DNA of 64,000 nucleotides from Betaproteobacteria bacterium Ga0077527 (GTDB lineage Bacteria > Pseudomonadota > Gammaproteobacteria > Burkholderiales > SG8-41). The DNA lies in the NCBI GenBank assembly GCA_001464815.1, contig LNDW01000015.1:62001-126000 (forward strand), given 5' to 3'. A program made the position numbers and the translations under genes. How positions within the stretch are numbered: the stretch's first letter is position 1; every line of letters starts with the position of its first letter. Positions 26,697 through 36,207 of this stretch are shown here, piece by piece. The notes under the pieces were generated by a model. It was given only the letters and a program-made list of their open reading frames with translations, did no database searches and was not told the DNA's origin.

Positions 26697-26742
26697 TCCC
26701 TGGACCCTGGCCCTCCCCCCGCAAGACTGCGGGGAGAGGGAA
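26697..26742. repeat. CCCTC...CCCCGC repeat, copy 3
   Basis: TTCCCTGGACCCTGGCCCTC then CCCCCGCAAGACTGCGGGGAG and AGGGAAT. The stem CCCCGCA / TGCGGGG is kept while the loop differs, so the structure is conserved relative to copies 1 and 2. Confidence 0.65.
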
Positions 26743-26795
26743 TTACAAAATCATGCGCCCGATAACCCGTCCACACATTGCGGGGGGTGCGCCGC

Positions 26796-29093
26796 TCAGA
26801 TCAGCGGCTTCTGCTCGCCGCGCTGCGCGCCGGCATCCACCACTGCCAGCGCGGTCATGTTGACGATGCGGCGCACGGTGGACGATGGCGTGACGATGTG
26901 CACCGGCTTGGCGGCGCCGAGCAGCATCGGGCCGATGGTGATGCCGTCACCGGCCGCGGTCTTGAGCAGGTTGAACGAGATGTTGGCCGCGTCGAGGTTG
27001 GGCATCATCAGCAGGTTGGCCATGCCCTTCAGGCGGTTGTCGGGCAGCGCGCGCAGGCGGATGTCCTCGGACAGCGCCATGTCGCCCTGCATCTCGCCCT
27101 CGACCTCGAGGTTGGGATCCCGCTCCATCACCAGTTCCAGCGCGCGGCGCATTTTCTGCGCGGTGGCGCTGTCGCTGCCGCCAAAGCTCGAATGCGACAG
27201 CATCGCCGCCTTGGGCGTGACGCCGAAGCGGCGGATTTCCTCGGCGGCGAGGATCGTGGATTCGGCGATCTGCTCGGCGCTGGGGTCGAAATTGACATAG
27301 GTGTCGCAGATGAAGACGGTGCCCTTGGGCAGCAGCAGCGTGTTCATCGCGGCGTAGTGGTTGACGCCGGCGCGGCGGCCGATGACCTGGTCGATCAGGC
27401 GCAGGTGGCGGCCATACTGGCCGAGGATGCCGCAGAGCATGGCATCGGCCGCGCCCATGTGCACCAGCATCGCGCCGATCAGCGTGGGGCGGCGGCGCAT
27501 GTCGAGCTTGGCGATCTCCACCGAGATGCCCTTGCGTTTGGTCAGGCGGTGGTATTCGGTCCAGTAGTCGCGGTAGCGCGGGTCGCTGTTGGGATCGACC
27601 ACTTCATAGTGCTTCTCACGCTGCAGGCGCAGGCCGAGGCGCTCGATGCGGGTCTGGATCACATCGGGGCGACCGATCAGGATCGGCCGCGCCATGCCCT
27701 CGTCCACCACCTGCTGCGCGGCGCGCAGGAAGCGCTCTTCCTCGCCCTCGGCATAGACCACGCGCTTGGGCGCTTTTTTCGCAGCGGCAAACACCGAGCG
27801 CATGATGTGGCCGGACTGGTAGACAAAGCGGTTGAGCCGTTCCTTGTAGGCCTCGAAGTCGGTGATCGGCCGTGTGGCCACCCCGCTGTCCATCGCGGCC
27901 CTGGCCACCGCCGGCGCGACGTGCTCGATCAGGCGCGGGTCGAAGGGCTTGGGGATCAGGTAGTCGGGTCCGAACTTCAAATCCTGCTCGCCGTAGGCGG
28001 CAGCGACGATGTCCGACTGCTCGGCCTGGGCCAGCGCGGCAATCGCGTTGACCGCGGCAATTTCCATCTCGCGGTTGATCGTGGTCGCGCCGACATCCAG
28101 CGCACCGCGGAAGATGAACGGGAAGCACAGCACGTTGTTGACCTGGTTCGGATAATCCGAACGGCCGGTGGCCATCACCGCGTCGGGACGGACCTCTTTC
28201 ACCAGCTCGGGCAGGATTTCCGGCTCGGGGTTGGCCAGCGCCAGGATCAGCGGGCGCGCCGCCATCTGCTTGACCATCTCGGGTTTGAGCACCTTGCCGG
28301 CGGATAAGCCGAGGAAGGCGTCGGCGCCGGCGATCACATCGGCGAGCTGGCGCGCATCGGTTTCGATCGCGTAGCGCGCCTTGTCGGCGTCCATCAGCTC
28401 GGCACGGCCCTTGTAGACCACGCCGACGATGTCGGTGACGGTGATGTTTTCTTTTTTCAGGCCGAGTGAAACCAGCAGGTCGAGACAGGCCAGTGCCGCA
28501 GCACCTGCACCGGAAACCACCAACTTGATTTTCGAGATGTCCTTGCCGACAACCTTCAGCCCGTTGGTGAAGGCGGCGCTGACGGTGATCGCCGTGCCGT
28601 GCTGGTCATCGTGGAACACCGGGATCTTGCAGCGCTTGCGCAACTCGCGCTCGACGATGAAGCACTCGGGCGCCTTGATGTCTTCGAGGTTGATGCCGCC
28701 GAAGGTCGGCTCCAGCGCGGCGATCACATCGACCAGCCGGTGCGGGTCCTGCTCGTTGATTTCGATGTCGAAGACGTCGATGCCGGCGAACTTCTTGAAC
28801 AGCACCGCCTTGCCCTCCATCACCGGTTTCGACGCCAGCGGGCCGATGTTGCCCAGGCCCAGCACCGCGGTGCCGTTGGTGATCACCGCGACGAGGTTGC
28901 CGCGCGCGGTGTAGAGGCTGGCATCTTCCGGTTTGTCGGCGATTTCGAGGCAGACCTTGGCAACGCCCGGCGTGTAGGCCAGGGCAAGATCACGCTGGTT
29001 GACCAGGCCCTTGGTCGGTGTAACCGCGATCTTTCCCGGCACGGGATAACGGTGGTATTCGAGGGCTGCCTTGCGCAGCTGTTCTTCAGGCAT
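26796..29093 (-). CDS. maeB: NADP-dependent malic enzyme with C-terminal phosphotransacetylase-like domain
   Basis: A 765-residue fusion. Residues 1-430 are malic enzyme ([11 protein letters not shown], the metal site [11 protein letters not shown], Rossmann [13 protein letters not shown]) that decarboxylates malate to pyruvate with NADPH. Residues 440-765 resemble phosphate acetyltransferase ([34 protein letters not shown]) and act as a regulatory, acetyl-CoA-sensing part in MaeB. AAAGGCGGA lies about 9 bp before the ATG. It is followed by fumC on the same strand, both using C4 dicarboxylates. Confidence 0.96.
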   Translation of the reverse strand: MPEEQLRKAALEYHRYPVPGKIAVTPTKGLVNQRDLALAYTPGVAKVCLEIADKPEDASLYTARGNLVAVITNGTAVLGLGNIGPLASKPVMEGKAVLFKKFAGIDVFDIEINEQDPHRLVDVIAALEPTFGGINLEDIKAPECFIVERELRKRCKIPVFHDDQHGTAITVSAAFTNGLKVVGKDISKIKLVVSGAGAAALACLDLLVSLGLKKENITVTDIVGVVYKGRAELMDADKARYAIETDARQLADVIAGADAFLGLSAGKVLKPEMVKQMAARPLILALANPEPEILPELVKEVRPDAVMATGRSDYPNQVNNVLCFPFIFRGALDVGATTINREMEIAAVNAIAALAQAEQSDIVAAAYGEQDLKFGPDYLIPKPFDPRLIEHVAPAVARAAMDSGVATRPITDFEAYKERLNRFVYQSGHIMRSVFAAAKKAPKRVVYAEGEEERFLRAAQQVVDEGMARPILIGRPDVIQTRIERLGLRLQREKHYEVVDPNSDPRYRDYWTEYHRLTKRKGISVEIAKLDMRRRPTLIGAMLVHMGAADAMLCGILGQYGRHLRLIDQVIGRRAGVNHYAAMNTLLLPKGTVFICDTYVNFDPSAEQIAESTILAAEEIRRFGVTPKAAMLSHSSFGGSDSATAQKMRRALELVMERDPNLEVEGEMQGDMALSEDIRLRALPDNRLKGMANLLMMPNLDAANISFNLLKTAAGDGITIGPMLLGAAKPVHIVTPSSTVRRIVNMTALAVVDAGAQRGEQKPLI

Positions 29094-29376
29094 GTTGGTG
29101 ATCCGCCTTTCGGGAAATTCAGTCGCATCGGCCCTGCCGCGCGGGAGCGGGATTATACCGTAGCCTCAACGAAAGCCTCGTCACACGGCACCCGTCCAGT
29201 CATCAGCACCATGGTCAAACCCAGTCAATTTCCAGGGCGCCGGCGTGGTGATCGCGCGCACAAACGCCCGGACGTATTTTCGGCCGCATTACCCGCTGCG
29301 AGTGGCACAGCAATTGCTATAACATCGGCGCGAAACAGTTATGGTCAACCTGGTCAATCAGCAAGAGGAACAGCAC

Positions 29377-30177
29377 ATGGATTTGCAGTTGCGCGGAAAG
29401 TCGGTGCTGGTCACCGGCGCATCCAAGGGTATCGGGCTCGCCACCGCCCGCGCCTTCGCCGGCGAGGGCTGCGATGTACATCTGGCGGCGCGTTCGGCCG
29501 ATGCGCTGGCGCTGAACAAGGCCGCGATCGAGCGCGAATTCGGGGTCAGGGCCTTCGCGCACGTGCTTGATCTGGGCGATTCGACGGCCCTGAAAACACT
29601 CGCCGCCAACTGCGCTGATGTCGACGTGCTGATCAACAACGCCGGCGAAATCCCCTCCGGGCCGCTCGAATCGCTGGATGAGGCCGTCTGGCGCAGCAGC
29701 TACGACGTGAAACTGATGGGTTACATGCTGCTGGCGCGCGAACTGTATCCGCGGATGAAGGCGCGCGGCAGCGGTGTGATCATCAACGACATCGGCAACT
29801 CGGGCGAGAACTGGGATGCCAACTACATCGCCGGCAGCACCGCCAACGCCGCGCTGATGGCCTTCACCAAGGCGCTGGGCGGCGTGAGCCTGGATTTCGG
29901 CGTGCGCGTCATCGGCGTGAATCCAGGCCCGGTGGAAACCGAGCGCATGGTCAAGATCAACAAGCGCCGCGCGATCGACCTTTGGAATGACGAGAGCCGC
30001 TGGACCGAACTGCGCGACAAATATCCCGCCGGCCGCCCCGCTTCGGCACAGGAAGTGGCCGATCTGATGGTGTTTCTGGCTTCGCCTCGCGCCGGCTATA
30101 TCACCGGCACGATAGTCACCATCGATGGCGGCATCGCCGCCCGCGGATCGGTGATCAAGGAAAGGTCCCGCCAATGA
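29377..30177 (+). CDS. Atypical short-chain dehydrogenase/reductase lacking YxxxK
   Basis: A 266-residue SDR with the cofactor motif TGASKGIG (13-20) and NNAG (87-90). The catalytic region reads DIGNSGENWDANYIAGS then TANAALMAFTKAL: where classical SDRs have Tyr-x3-Lys, the aligned positions are Gly153 and Asn157, and the only nearby Tyr (150) is three residues early. The enzyme may use a different mechanism or substrate, or act as a non-redox SDR. AGAGGA precedes ATG 29377; an in-frame ATG at 29341 is less likely. The stop overlaps the aminotransferase ATG. Confidence 0.88.
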   Translation: MDLQLRGKSVLVTGASKGIGLATARAFAGEGCDVHLAARSADALALNKAAIEREFGVRAFAHVLDLGDSTALKTLAANCADVDVLINNAGEIPSGPLESLDEAVWRSSYDVKLMGYMLLARELYPRMKARGSGVIINDIGNSGENWDANYIAGSTANAALMAFTKALGGVSLDFGVRVIGVNPGPVETERMVKINKRRAIDLWNDESRWTELRDKYPAGRPASAQEVADLMVFLASPRAGYITGTIVTIDGGIAARGSVIKERSRQ

Positions 30178-31316
30178 GCACAGCCCGTGGCTTCGACGTA
30201 CGCAACGCCCATTTCGACCGCCTGTTCAACACCCCCGGCCTGATGTGGCTCGGCCAGAACACCAATCACTTCGAGACACCGCCCGAGGTGATGGCGGCGA
30301 TGCTCGGCTCGCTGAAACAGGAGGAATACCACGCCTATGCGCCACCCGCCGGGATGGAGGAGCTGCGCGGCCTGATCCGCGACGACCTCGGCCTGCCGGA
30401 TCATTCGGTGCTGGTCACGGACGGCGGCGTGGCGGCGCTGTATACGGTCTGCCGCACGCTGTGCGAACCGGGGGTGACGCTGGTGACCACCGACCCGGGC
30501 TGGAAATGGCCGCTGCATTTTTCGCGCGCGGCCGGCGCCAAAGTCATCGAACTGCCGATCTACGACCCAGCCCAGGGTTACCGGCTCACCGCGGCGCAGC
30601 TCGATGCAGCGGTCGATGAACGCACGCGCATCATCTACCTCGTCGATCCGAACAATCCGCTGGGCATCTGTTACACAGCGGACGAAATCGAAGCCTTCAC
30701 AAAAATCGCGCGCCGGGTTGGCGCGTACTTTGTCCACGACTGCACTTACCGCCACTTCGCCGATTCACACACCCTCGCCGCCCGCTTCTATCCCGAGCGC
30801 AGCATCACCATCTACAGCTTCTCGAAGTGGCTGGGACTCGCCGGCCTGCGTGTCGGCGCCATCATCGCCGCGCCCGACATCCTGGAGCAGCTGGCGGCGG
30901 CGCCGCCGAACAACCTCGGCAGCAATGTCGTGTCGCAGCGAGCCGCCATCGCCGGATTGCGCATCCGCGACCGCTGGTTCCCCGAAATCAACCGCCGCCA
31001 GCGGCGCAACCAGGCGCAGATACACGCCGCGGTCGGGCGTATACCGGGCATGCAGGTGGCGGTGTACCCTTCGCAGGCCAACTTCCTGGTCATTGAGGTT
31101 GTCGACGCCGGAATCACGCCGGAGGCGCTGTGCCATGCCTACTCCGGCGAGGGCATCATGATCCGGCAAGGCACCTATCACACGCCGCGCTTCGGCCATC
31201 GTTTTGTCAAGGTCAGCACCACGGTGCCCGAAGCCTGGGCCGATGCCTTCTGCGAGCGCCTGCCGGCGATGGTCGACAAGGCGCGCACGATCAAGGACGT
31301 GCCGCCGCTGTTTTAA
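30174..31316 (+). CDS. PLP-dependent aminotransferase, class I/II
   Basis: A 380-residue fold-type I enzyme. DPNNPLG near 158-164, Asp189 and Tyr192 (FVHDCTY) and the Schiff-base Lys218 in SFSKWLGLAGLRVG are present, so a complete PLP site can be read. The C-terminal SQANFLVIEV and GIMIRQGTYH parts resemble histidinol-phosphate and aspartate aminotransferase relatives, but the substrate is not clear. It overlaps the SDR by ATGA and is 13 bp ahead of the alpha/beta hydrolase, placing it in a catabolic operon. Confidence 0.9.
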   Translation: MSTARGFDVRNAHFDRLFNTPGLMWLGQNTNHFETPPEVMAAMLGSLKQEEYHAYAPPAGMEELRGLIRDDLGLPDHSVLVTDGGVAALYTVCRTLCEPGVTLVTTDPGWKWPLHFSRAAGAKVIELPIYDPAQGYRLTAAQLDAAVDERTRIIYLVDPNNPLGICYTADEIEAFTKIARRVGAYFVHDCTYRHFADSHTLAARFYPERSITIYSFSKWLGLAGLRVGAIIAAPDILEQLAAAPPNNLGSNVVSQRAAIAGLRIRDRWFPEINRRQRRNQAQIHAAVGRIPGMQVAVYPSQANFLVIEVVDAGITPEALCHAYSGEGIMIRQGTYHTPRFGHRFVKVSTTVPEAWADAFCERLPAMVDKARTIKDVPPLF

Positions 31317-31329
31317 GGAGAAGTGCCAC

Positions 31330-32211
31330 ATGCCCCACATCACCGCAGACGACGGCGTGAAGCTCTACTACGAGGAAGCCGGCCAAGGGACGCCGATCGT
31401 GTTCGTGCATGAATTCGGGGGCGACCATCGCAGTTGGGAACCGCAAATGCGTTACTTCTCCCGCAAACACCGCTGCCTGACCTACGGCGCACGCGGCTAC
31501 CCGCCCTCGGATGTACCGGCAGAAGTCGGGCAGTATTCGCAGGCTCGTGCCACCGCCGACATTGCCGCGGTGATGGATGGCGCCGGCATTGACCGCGCCC
31601 ATGTGGTCGGACTTTCGATGGGCGGCTTCGCCGCACTGCACTTCGGGCTTGATTATTCCGCGAGGGCCCTTTCCCTGGTCATCGCCAGCGCGGGTTACGG
31701 CGCCGAGAAACAGCACGAGGCCTACTTCAGAGGGGTTTCACTGGAAGTGGCGGCGCAGTTCGAAACCCTGGGCAGCGTGGAATTCGCCAAGACCTATTCG
31801 CTTGCCGCCTCAAGGGTGCAGTACCAGAACAAGGACCCGCGCGGCTGGCAGGAATTCGCGACGCAACTGGGCGAGCATTCCGCCACGGGTTCGGCCAACA
31901 CCATGCGCGGCGTGCAGGCGCGGCGGCCATCGATCTACGACCTCGAAGCGCGCATGAAACAGATGCAGTTGCCGACCCTGGTGATCGTCGGTGACGAGGA
32001 TGACCATTGCATCCTGCCCGGCATCTTCATGAAAAAGGTGATCCCGGCAGCCGGTTTGCTGATACTGCCCAAGACCGGCCACACGCTGAACCTAGAGGAG
32101 CCCGAACGCTTCAATACTTTCGTCGCCGAATTCATCGGACTAGCCGAAGCCGGGCGCTGGACTCCGCGCGACCCGCGTGCGATGCCCGCCGAAATCATGA
32201 AGACGAAGTAG
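31330..32211 (+). CDS. Alpha/beta hydrolase
   Basis: A 293-residue cytosolic hydrolase. The oxyanion region is VFVHEFGGD, the nucleophile elbow GLSMGG puts Ser at 96, the acidic residue lies in VGDEDDH and the His in KTGHTLNLEEP. The fold resembles the 3-oxoadipate enol-lactonase and esterase group. AAGGAGAA lies just before the ATG; the frame is open far upstream within the aminotransferase gene but that part is antisense-like. It ends 5 bp before the amidohydrolase gene. Confidence 0.9.
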   Translation: MPHITADDGVKLYYEEAGQGTPIVFVHEFGGDHRSWEPQMRYFSRKHRCLTYGARGYPPSDVPAEVGQYSQARATADIAAVMDGAGIDRAHVVGLSMGGFAALHFGLDYSARALSLVIASAGYGAEKQHEAYFRGVSLEVAAQFETLGSVEFAKTYSLAASRVQYQNKDPRGWQEFATQLGEHSATGSANTMRGVQARRPSIYDLEARMKQMQLPTLVIVGDEDDHCILPGIFMKKVIPAAGLLILPKTGHTLNLEEPERFNTFVAEFIGLAEAGRWTPRDPRAMPAEIMKTK

Positions 32212-32216
32212 CCTCA

Positions 32217-33458
32217 ATGACGCGCCCCAGCACCCATGTTGACGCGGCACGGCTGTGGCAAAGCCATCTCAGCCTCGCCCGCCACGGCGCGACCGCGGCC
32301 GGTGGCGTAAACCGGCAAGCTCTATCCGACGAGGAGATCGCGGCACGGCGCGAACTGATCGCCGCCACGCGCGATCTTGGCCTTGCCGCTTTCACCGACG
32401 CCGCGGGCAACTTTTTCCTGCGCATGGACGGCCGCGAAGCCGACGCGCCACCGGTGCTGACCGGATCACACATCGACAGCCAGCCCACCGGCGGCCGCTT
32501 TGATGGCGCTTACGGCGTACTCGCCGGCATTGAGGCGATCAGGGCGCTGCGCGCGTCGGGAATCACGCCGCGGCGGCCGATCGAAGTGGTGGCGTGGATG
32601 AACGAGGAGGGTTCGCGGTTTGCGCCGGGGATGATGGGCTCAGCCGCCTTCGCGGGGGCGGCCGAACTCAGCGCCTTCCTGACGGTCACCGATGCCTCGG
32701 GGGTCAGCGTCGGGGATGAACTCGCGCGCATGCAGAAGGCCTTTCGCGATGTTCCGTTACGTCCGCTCGGCCAGCCGGTCGCCGCCTATGTCGAGGCGCA
32801 CATCGAGCAGGGCCCCTTGCTCGAACAGGAGGGGTTCAGCGTCGGCGTGGTCACCGGCATCCAGGGCAAGCGCACCTTCCGTGTCACCGTCAGCGGCGAG
32901 GAGGCCCATGCCGGCACTACGCCGCTGCGCGGGCGCAGGGATGCGCTGCTCGCCGCCACCGCCATCATCCAGGGCCTGTCGCGGGCGTTTACCGATCCCG
33001 ACGACATCCTCAAATTCACGGTGGGCCGCATCGAGGTCCAGCCCAACGCCCCATCGGTGGTTGCCGCCCGCGCGGTGTTCTCGATTGATCTTCGCCACCC
33101 CGATTCGGCGCGCCTGCGTTCACTCGGCGACGACATCGCGGGGCTCAGCATCGACTACGGACGCCCCTGCGAGGTCACGGTGCGTGAACTCAGCTGCGCG
33201 ATGTCGCTGGAGTTTCCGCAACCGATCCGCGACCTGATCCGCGGTCGCGCCACGGACATCGGCATCCGCACCCTTGATCTGCCATCCGCCGCCGGGCATG
33301 ACGCGCGTTTCCTGCATGGCGTGTGCCCGAGCGGAATGATATTCGTACCCTGCAAGGGTGGCATCAGCCACAACGAGGCTGAATCGGCCACCGCATCTGA
33401 TCTCGCTGACGGTGCGCGGGTTCTGGCTGATGTGCTGTTGGACCTTGCGGGAAATTGA
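32217..33458 (+). CDS. M20-family Zn-dependent amidohydrolase (N-carbamoyl-amino-acid / allantoate type)
   Basis: A 413-residue enzyme. Metal ligands can be read at His85 (GSHIDSQPTGGRFDG), Asp96, Glu130/131 (WMNEEGSRF), a His in AHIEQGP and the late His in GGISHNEAES. These match the HyuC/AmaB/AllC branch, which removes carbamoyl groups from N-carbamoyl amino acids or ureidoglycolate-type compounds. ATG 32217 lies 5 bp after the hydrolase stop. With the SDR, aminotransferase and Bug receptor it suggests uptake and breakdown of an N-substituted or cyclic amide. Confidence 0.92.
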   Translation: MTRPSTHVDAARLWQSHLSLARHGATAAGGVNRQALSDEEIAARRELIAATRDLGLAAFTDAAGNFFLRMDGREADAPPVLTGSHIDSQPTGGRFDGAYGVLAGIEAIRALRASGITPRRPIEVVAWMNEEGSRFAPGMMGSAAFAGAAELSAFLTVTDASGVSVGDELARMQKAFRDVPLRPLGQPVAAYVEAHIEQGPLLEQEGFSVGVVTGIQGKRTFRVTVSGEEAHAGTTPLRGRRDALLAATAIIQGLSRAFTDPDDILKFTVGRIEVQPNAPSVVAARAVFSIDLRHPDSARLRSLGDDIAGLSIDYGRPCEVTVRELSCAMSLEFPQPIRDLIRGRATDIGIRTLDLPSAAGHDARFLHGVCPSGMIFVPCKGGISHNEAESATASDLADGARVLADVLLDLAGN

Positions 33459-33676
33459 CCGGATTCTGTGCGTAGCGGGTACGAAACTCCGCTCCGGGCA
33501 CATCGAGGCAATGCACTGACGCACCGCAAATGCGCACTGTCATTTTTTCCGCACCGTCACAGTGCGCCCAGGTCCGTCATGGCGGGCTCAATGACGTCCG
33601 AAAGTCTCAAAAGAGTGGCACGGGATTTGCGTCCCGTAAAAGAGACATACCCAGCGTTTCCCACCCGGAGAACTCC

Positions 33677-34636
33677 ATGAGTGCCCTGTTACGCCCAGTC
33701 ATCCTCGCCCTGCTGGCACTGCCGCTGCTGGCCCATGCCTATCCGACCAAGCCGGTGCGGATGATCATTCCGTTTCCGCCGGGCGGCGCCTCGGATTACG
33801 TCGGTCGTGCCGTCGGCCAGGCGCTGTCCGAGCAATGGAGTCAGAACGTGGTTCCCGACAACCGCGGCGGTGCCGGCGCCACCATCGGCACCGGCCTGGT
33901 CGCCAAGAGCCCGGCTGATGGTTACACGCTGCTGATGGGGGTCAACGCCGGCGTGGTGATCGCACCGAGCATCTACCCCGAGCTGCCCTACGACCCGCGC
34001 AAGGATCTGATCGCGATCGCCTCCTTTGCGCAGTCGCCGCAACTGCTGGTGGTGACCCCGAGTCTGCCGGTGAAATCAGTGAAAGAGCTGGTGGCGCTGG
34101 TGAAAAGCAAACCGGGCCAGTTTTCCTTTGCATCCTCCGGCAACGGCGCACTGCCGCACCTCGGCGCGGCGATGTTCAACATGATGACCGGCATCAATGC
34201 CGTCCACGTGCCGTACAAGGGCAGCGGCCCGGCCCTGCCCGACCTGATCGCCGGACGCACCCAGTACATGATTGACATCATTGTTTCAGCGCTGCCGCAT
34301 GTGCAGAGTGGCAAGTTACGCGCGCTCGCAGTGACCACCACCAAACGTTACCCGACACTGCCCGAGTTGCCGACGGTCGCGGAGAGCGGCCTGCCCGGCT
34401 ATGAGGCCGCGCAGTGGTATGGCCTGTTCGCGCCGACGGGGCTGCCCAAAGCGGTGGCCGCAAAAATTGAAAAGGATGTCGAGCTTCTGCTGGACAACAA
34501 GACCCTGCGTGCCGGACTGATACAGCGCGGCGCGGAAATGATATATGGCAATTCCCGGCAGTTCACCGCGGTGGTGCAGCAGGACATCGCGAAATGGGCC
34601 AAGGTGGTGAAGGAGACTGGCGCCAAGGCGGATTGA
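33677..34636 (+). CDS. Tripartite tricarboxylate transporter substrate-binding protein (Bug/TctC family)
   Basis: A 319-residue periplasmic receptor, the second Bug protein of the window. A short signal peptide ([21 protein letters not shown]) precedes [16 protein letters not shown], and [18 protein letters not shown] and VPYKGSG are the expected motifs. CCGGAG precedes ATG 33677. Its position between the M20 hydrolase and the AtzH-like gene implies that its ligand feeds this cluster. No tctAB genes are near, so it must borrow a membrane component encoded elsewhere. Confidence 0.93.
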   Translation: MSALLRPVILALLALPLLAHAYPTKPVRMIIPFPPGGASDYVGRAVGQALSEQWSQNVVPDNRGGAGATIGTGLVAKSPADGYTLLMGVNAGVVIAPSIYPELPYDPRKDLIAIASFAQSPQLLVVTPSLPVKSVKELVALVKSKPGQFSFASSGNGALPHLGAAMFNMMTGINAVHVPYKGSGPALPDLIAGRTQYMIDIIVSALPHVQSGKLRALAVTTTKRYPTLPELPTVAESGLPGYEAAQWYGLFAPTGLPKAVAAKIEKDVELLLDNKTLRAGLIQRGAEMIYGNSRQFTAVVQQDIAKWAKVVKETGAKAD

Positions 34637-34667
34637 GGTTCAGGACTCGGGATTGAGGGGTGTGGTT

Positions 34668-35033
34668 TTGGATATCAATATTCCGGAAGTGCTGGCTGAA
34701 GTGGACGCGGCATTCAGGCGTTATGAGCAGGCGCTGGTCAGCAACGATGTGGCGGTGCTCGACGAACTGTTCTGGCACAGCCCGCACACCATCCGATACG
34801 GCGCCGCGGAGCTGCTCTACGGCTATGATGAGATCGCTCAGTATCGCGCCGCGCGCCCATCAGCAGGACTCGAGCGTACGATCCAGCGCGAGGTGATCAC
34901 CACATTCGGCCGCGATTCCGCCACGGCCAGCATCCATTTCGAACGCGGCGGCCGCATCGGCCGCCAGATGCAGACCTGGGTGCGCATGCCCGAGGGCTGG
35001 CGGGTGGTGGCGGCGCACGTGAGCATGATGTAA
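34668..35033 (+). CDS. AtzH-like (DUF3225) small alpha+beta protein
   Basis: A 121-residue member of the NTF2-like DUF3225/AtzH family: [20 protein letters not shown], then [14 protein letters not shown] and [20 protein letters not shown] are characteristic. AtzH-type proteins accompany amidases and may act as a chaperone or subunit in urea/allophanate-type degradation. TTG 34668 is preferred because GAGGGG ends 7 bp upstream; GTG 34662 and TTG 34653 are also open. The presence of AtzH next to an M20 amidohydrolase supports N-compound catabolism. Confidence 0.8.
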   Translation: MDINIPEVLAEVDAAFRRYEQALVSNDVAVLDELFWHSPHTIRYGAAELLYGYDEIAQYRAARPSAGLERTIQREVITTFGRDSATASIHFERGGRIGRQMQTWVRMPEGWRVVAAHVSMM

Positions 35034-35051
35034 TCATTGCGATTACCCCAG

Positions 35052-35105
35052 CCGTTCGGGCTGAGCCCGTCGAAGCCCGCCCTTCGACAGACTCAGGGAG
35101 AACGG
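35052..35105. repeat. Perfectly spaced 27+27 bp inverted repeat
   Basis: The left arm begins CCGTTCGGGCTGAGCCCGTC and the right arm ends CAGACTCAGGGAGAACGG; arms of 27 nt abut with no loop and differ at only a few bases. It is the GTCGAAG-type intergenic repeat found widely in Proteobacteria. In RNA it would fold into a long hairpin after the AtzH-like gene. Confidence 0.8.
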
Positions 35106-35228
35106 TGTCTTGTCTGTCCGCCTTCCCGCTGCCCACCCCATCTGGCCGCTGCCGCTTTGTGGTACTGTTGCCAGCCCTACGCCACATGATGTGGCGTTTA
35201 TTCCCAGCACTCAGTCCCGCACACCGTA

Positions 35229-36206
35229 ATGCCAGACGTACGCCCCGCACCGCGCGCCGAGCTGTATCCGGAAATCCAGCCCTATAACAGCGGCATGCTC
35301 GCCCTCGATGGCCGGCACCACATGTATTTCGAGGAGTCCGGCAATCCGCATGGCGCGCCGGTCATCTTCCTGCACGGCGGGCCCGGCGCCGGCGCGGCAG
35401 CTGCGCACCGCCGCTTTTTTGACCCGGCGCATTACCGCATCGTGATTTTCGACCAGCGCGGCGCCGGACGCTCGACGCCGCTGGGCGAGTTGACGGACAA
35501 CACCACGCCGCTGCTGGTTGCCGACATCGAAAAGCTGCGTGTGCATCTTGGCGTGGAACGCTGGCTGGTGTTCGGCGGCTCCTGGGGCAGCACGCTGGCG
35601 CTGGCCTATGCCGAGGAACATCCGGGGCGCTGCAGGGGACTGATCCTGCGCGGCATCTTCCTGTGCCGCAACAGCGAGATCGACTGGTTTCTCTACGGCC
35701 TGCGCAACCTGTTTCCCGAAGCCTGGCGCGCCTTCACCGACCCGATACCCGAGGCCGAACGCGGCAGTCTGCTCAAGGCCTATCACCGGCGGCTGACCGA
35801 TCCCGATCCAGCCATCCACATGCCGGCGGCACGCGCCTGGAGCACCTATGAAGGTTCGTGCTCGACGCTGATGCCGAGTCCGGAGACAGTGGCCTATTTC
35901 GCCGGCGACGTGGTGGCGCTGGGGCTGGCGAGGATCGAGGCGCACTACTTCATGAACAACATTTTCCTGCCGGAGAATTCGCTGCTCGACAACGTGTCGC
36001 GCATCCGCGGCATTCCCGGCGTGATCGTGCAGGGCCGCTACGACGCGGTGTGCCCGATCATTTCCGCCGACGATCTGCATCGCGCCTGGCCGGAAGCGGA
36101 GTACCACATCGTGCCCGATGCCGGCCACTCGGCCTGGGAACCGGGCATCTGCGCGGCGCTGGTTCGCGCGTGTGAACAATTCAAATACCTGAACAAGGGA
36201 GGGTGA
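35229..36206 (+). CDS. pip: Prolyl aminopeptidase
   Basis: A 325-residue alpha/beta hydrolase of family S33. The HGGPGAG oxyanion motif (near 49-55), DQRGAGRS, and the nucleophile elbow GGSWGS (Ser near 118) followed by TLALAYAEEHP are diagnostic for Pip, which removes N-terminal proline. The late Asp and His lie in GRYDAVCP and DAGHSAWEP. The start has a weak ribosome site. Set next to FAH and AtzH genes, it might act on a proline-like imino compound rather than peptides; that is inference. Confidence 0.92.
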   Translation: MPDVRPAPRAELYPEIQPYNSGMLALDGRHHMYFEESGNPHGAPVIFLHGGPGAGAAAAHRRFFDPAHYRIVIFDQRGAGRSTPLGELTDNTTPLLVADIEKLRVHLGVERWLVFGGSWGSTLALAYAEEHPGRCRGLILRGIFLCRNSEIDWFLYGLRNLFPEAWRAFTDPIPEAERGSLLKAYHRRLTDPDPAIHMPAARAWSTYEGSCSTLMPSPETVAYFAGDVVALGLARIEAHYFMNNIFLPENSLLDNVSRIRGIPGVIVQGRYDAVCPIISADDLHRAWPEAEYHIVPDAGHSAWEPGICAALVRACEQFKYLNKGG

Positions 36207-36207
36207 A

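Noticed and set aside
26778-28307. A 509-codon + strand open frame
   Set aside because: Antisense to maeB, no recognisable domain.
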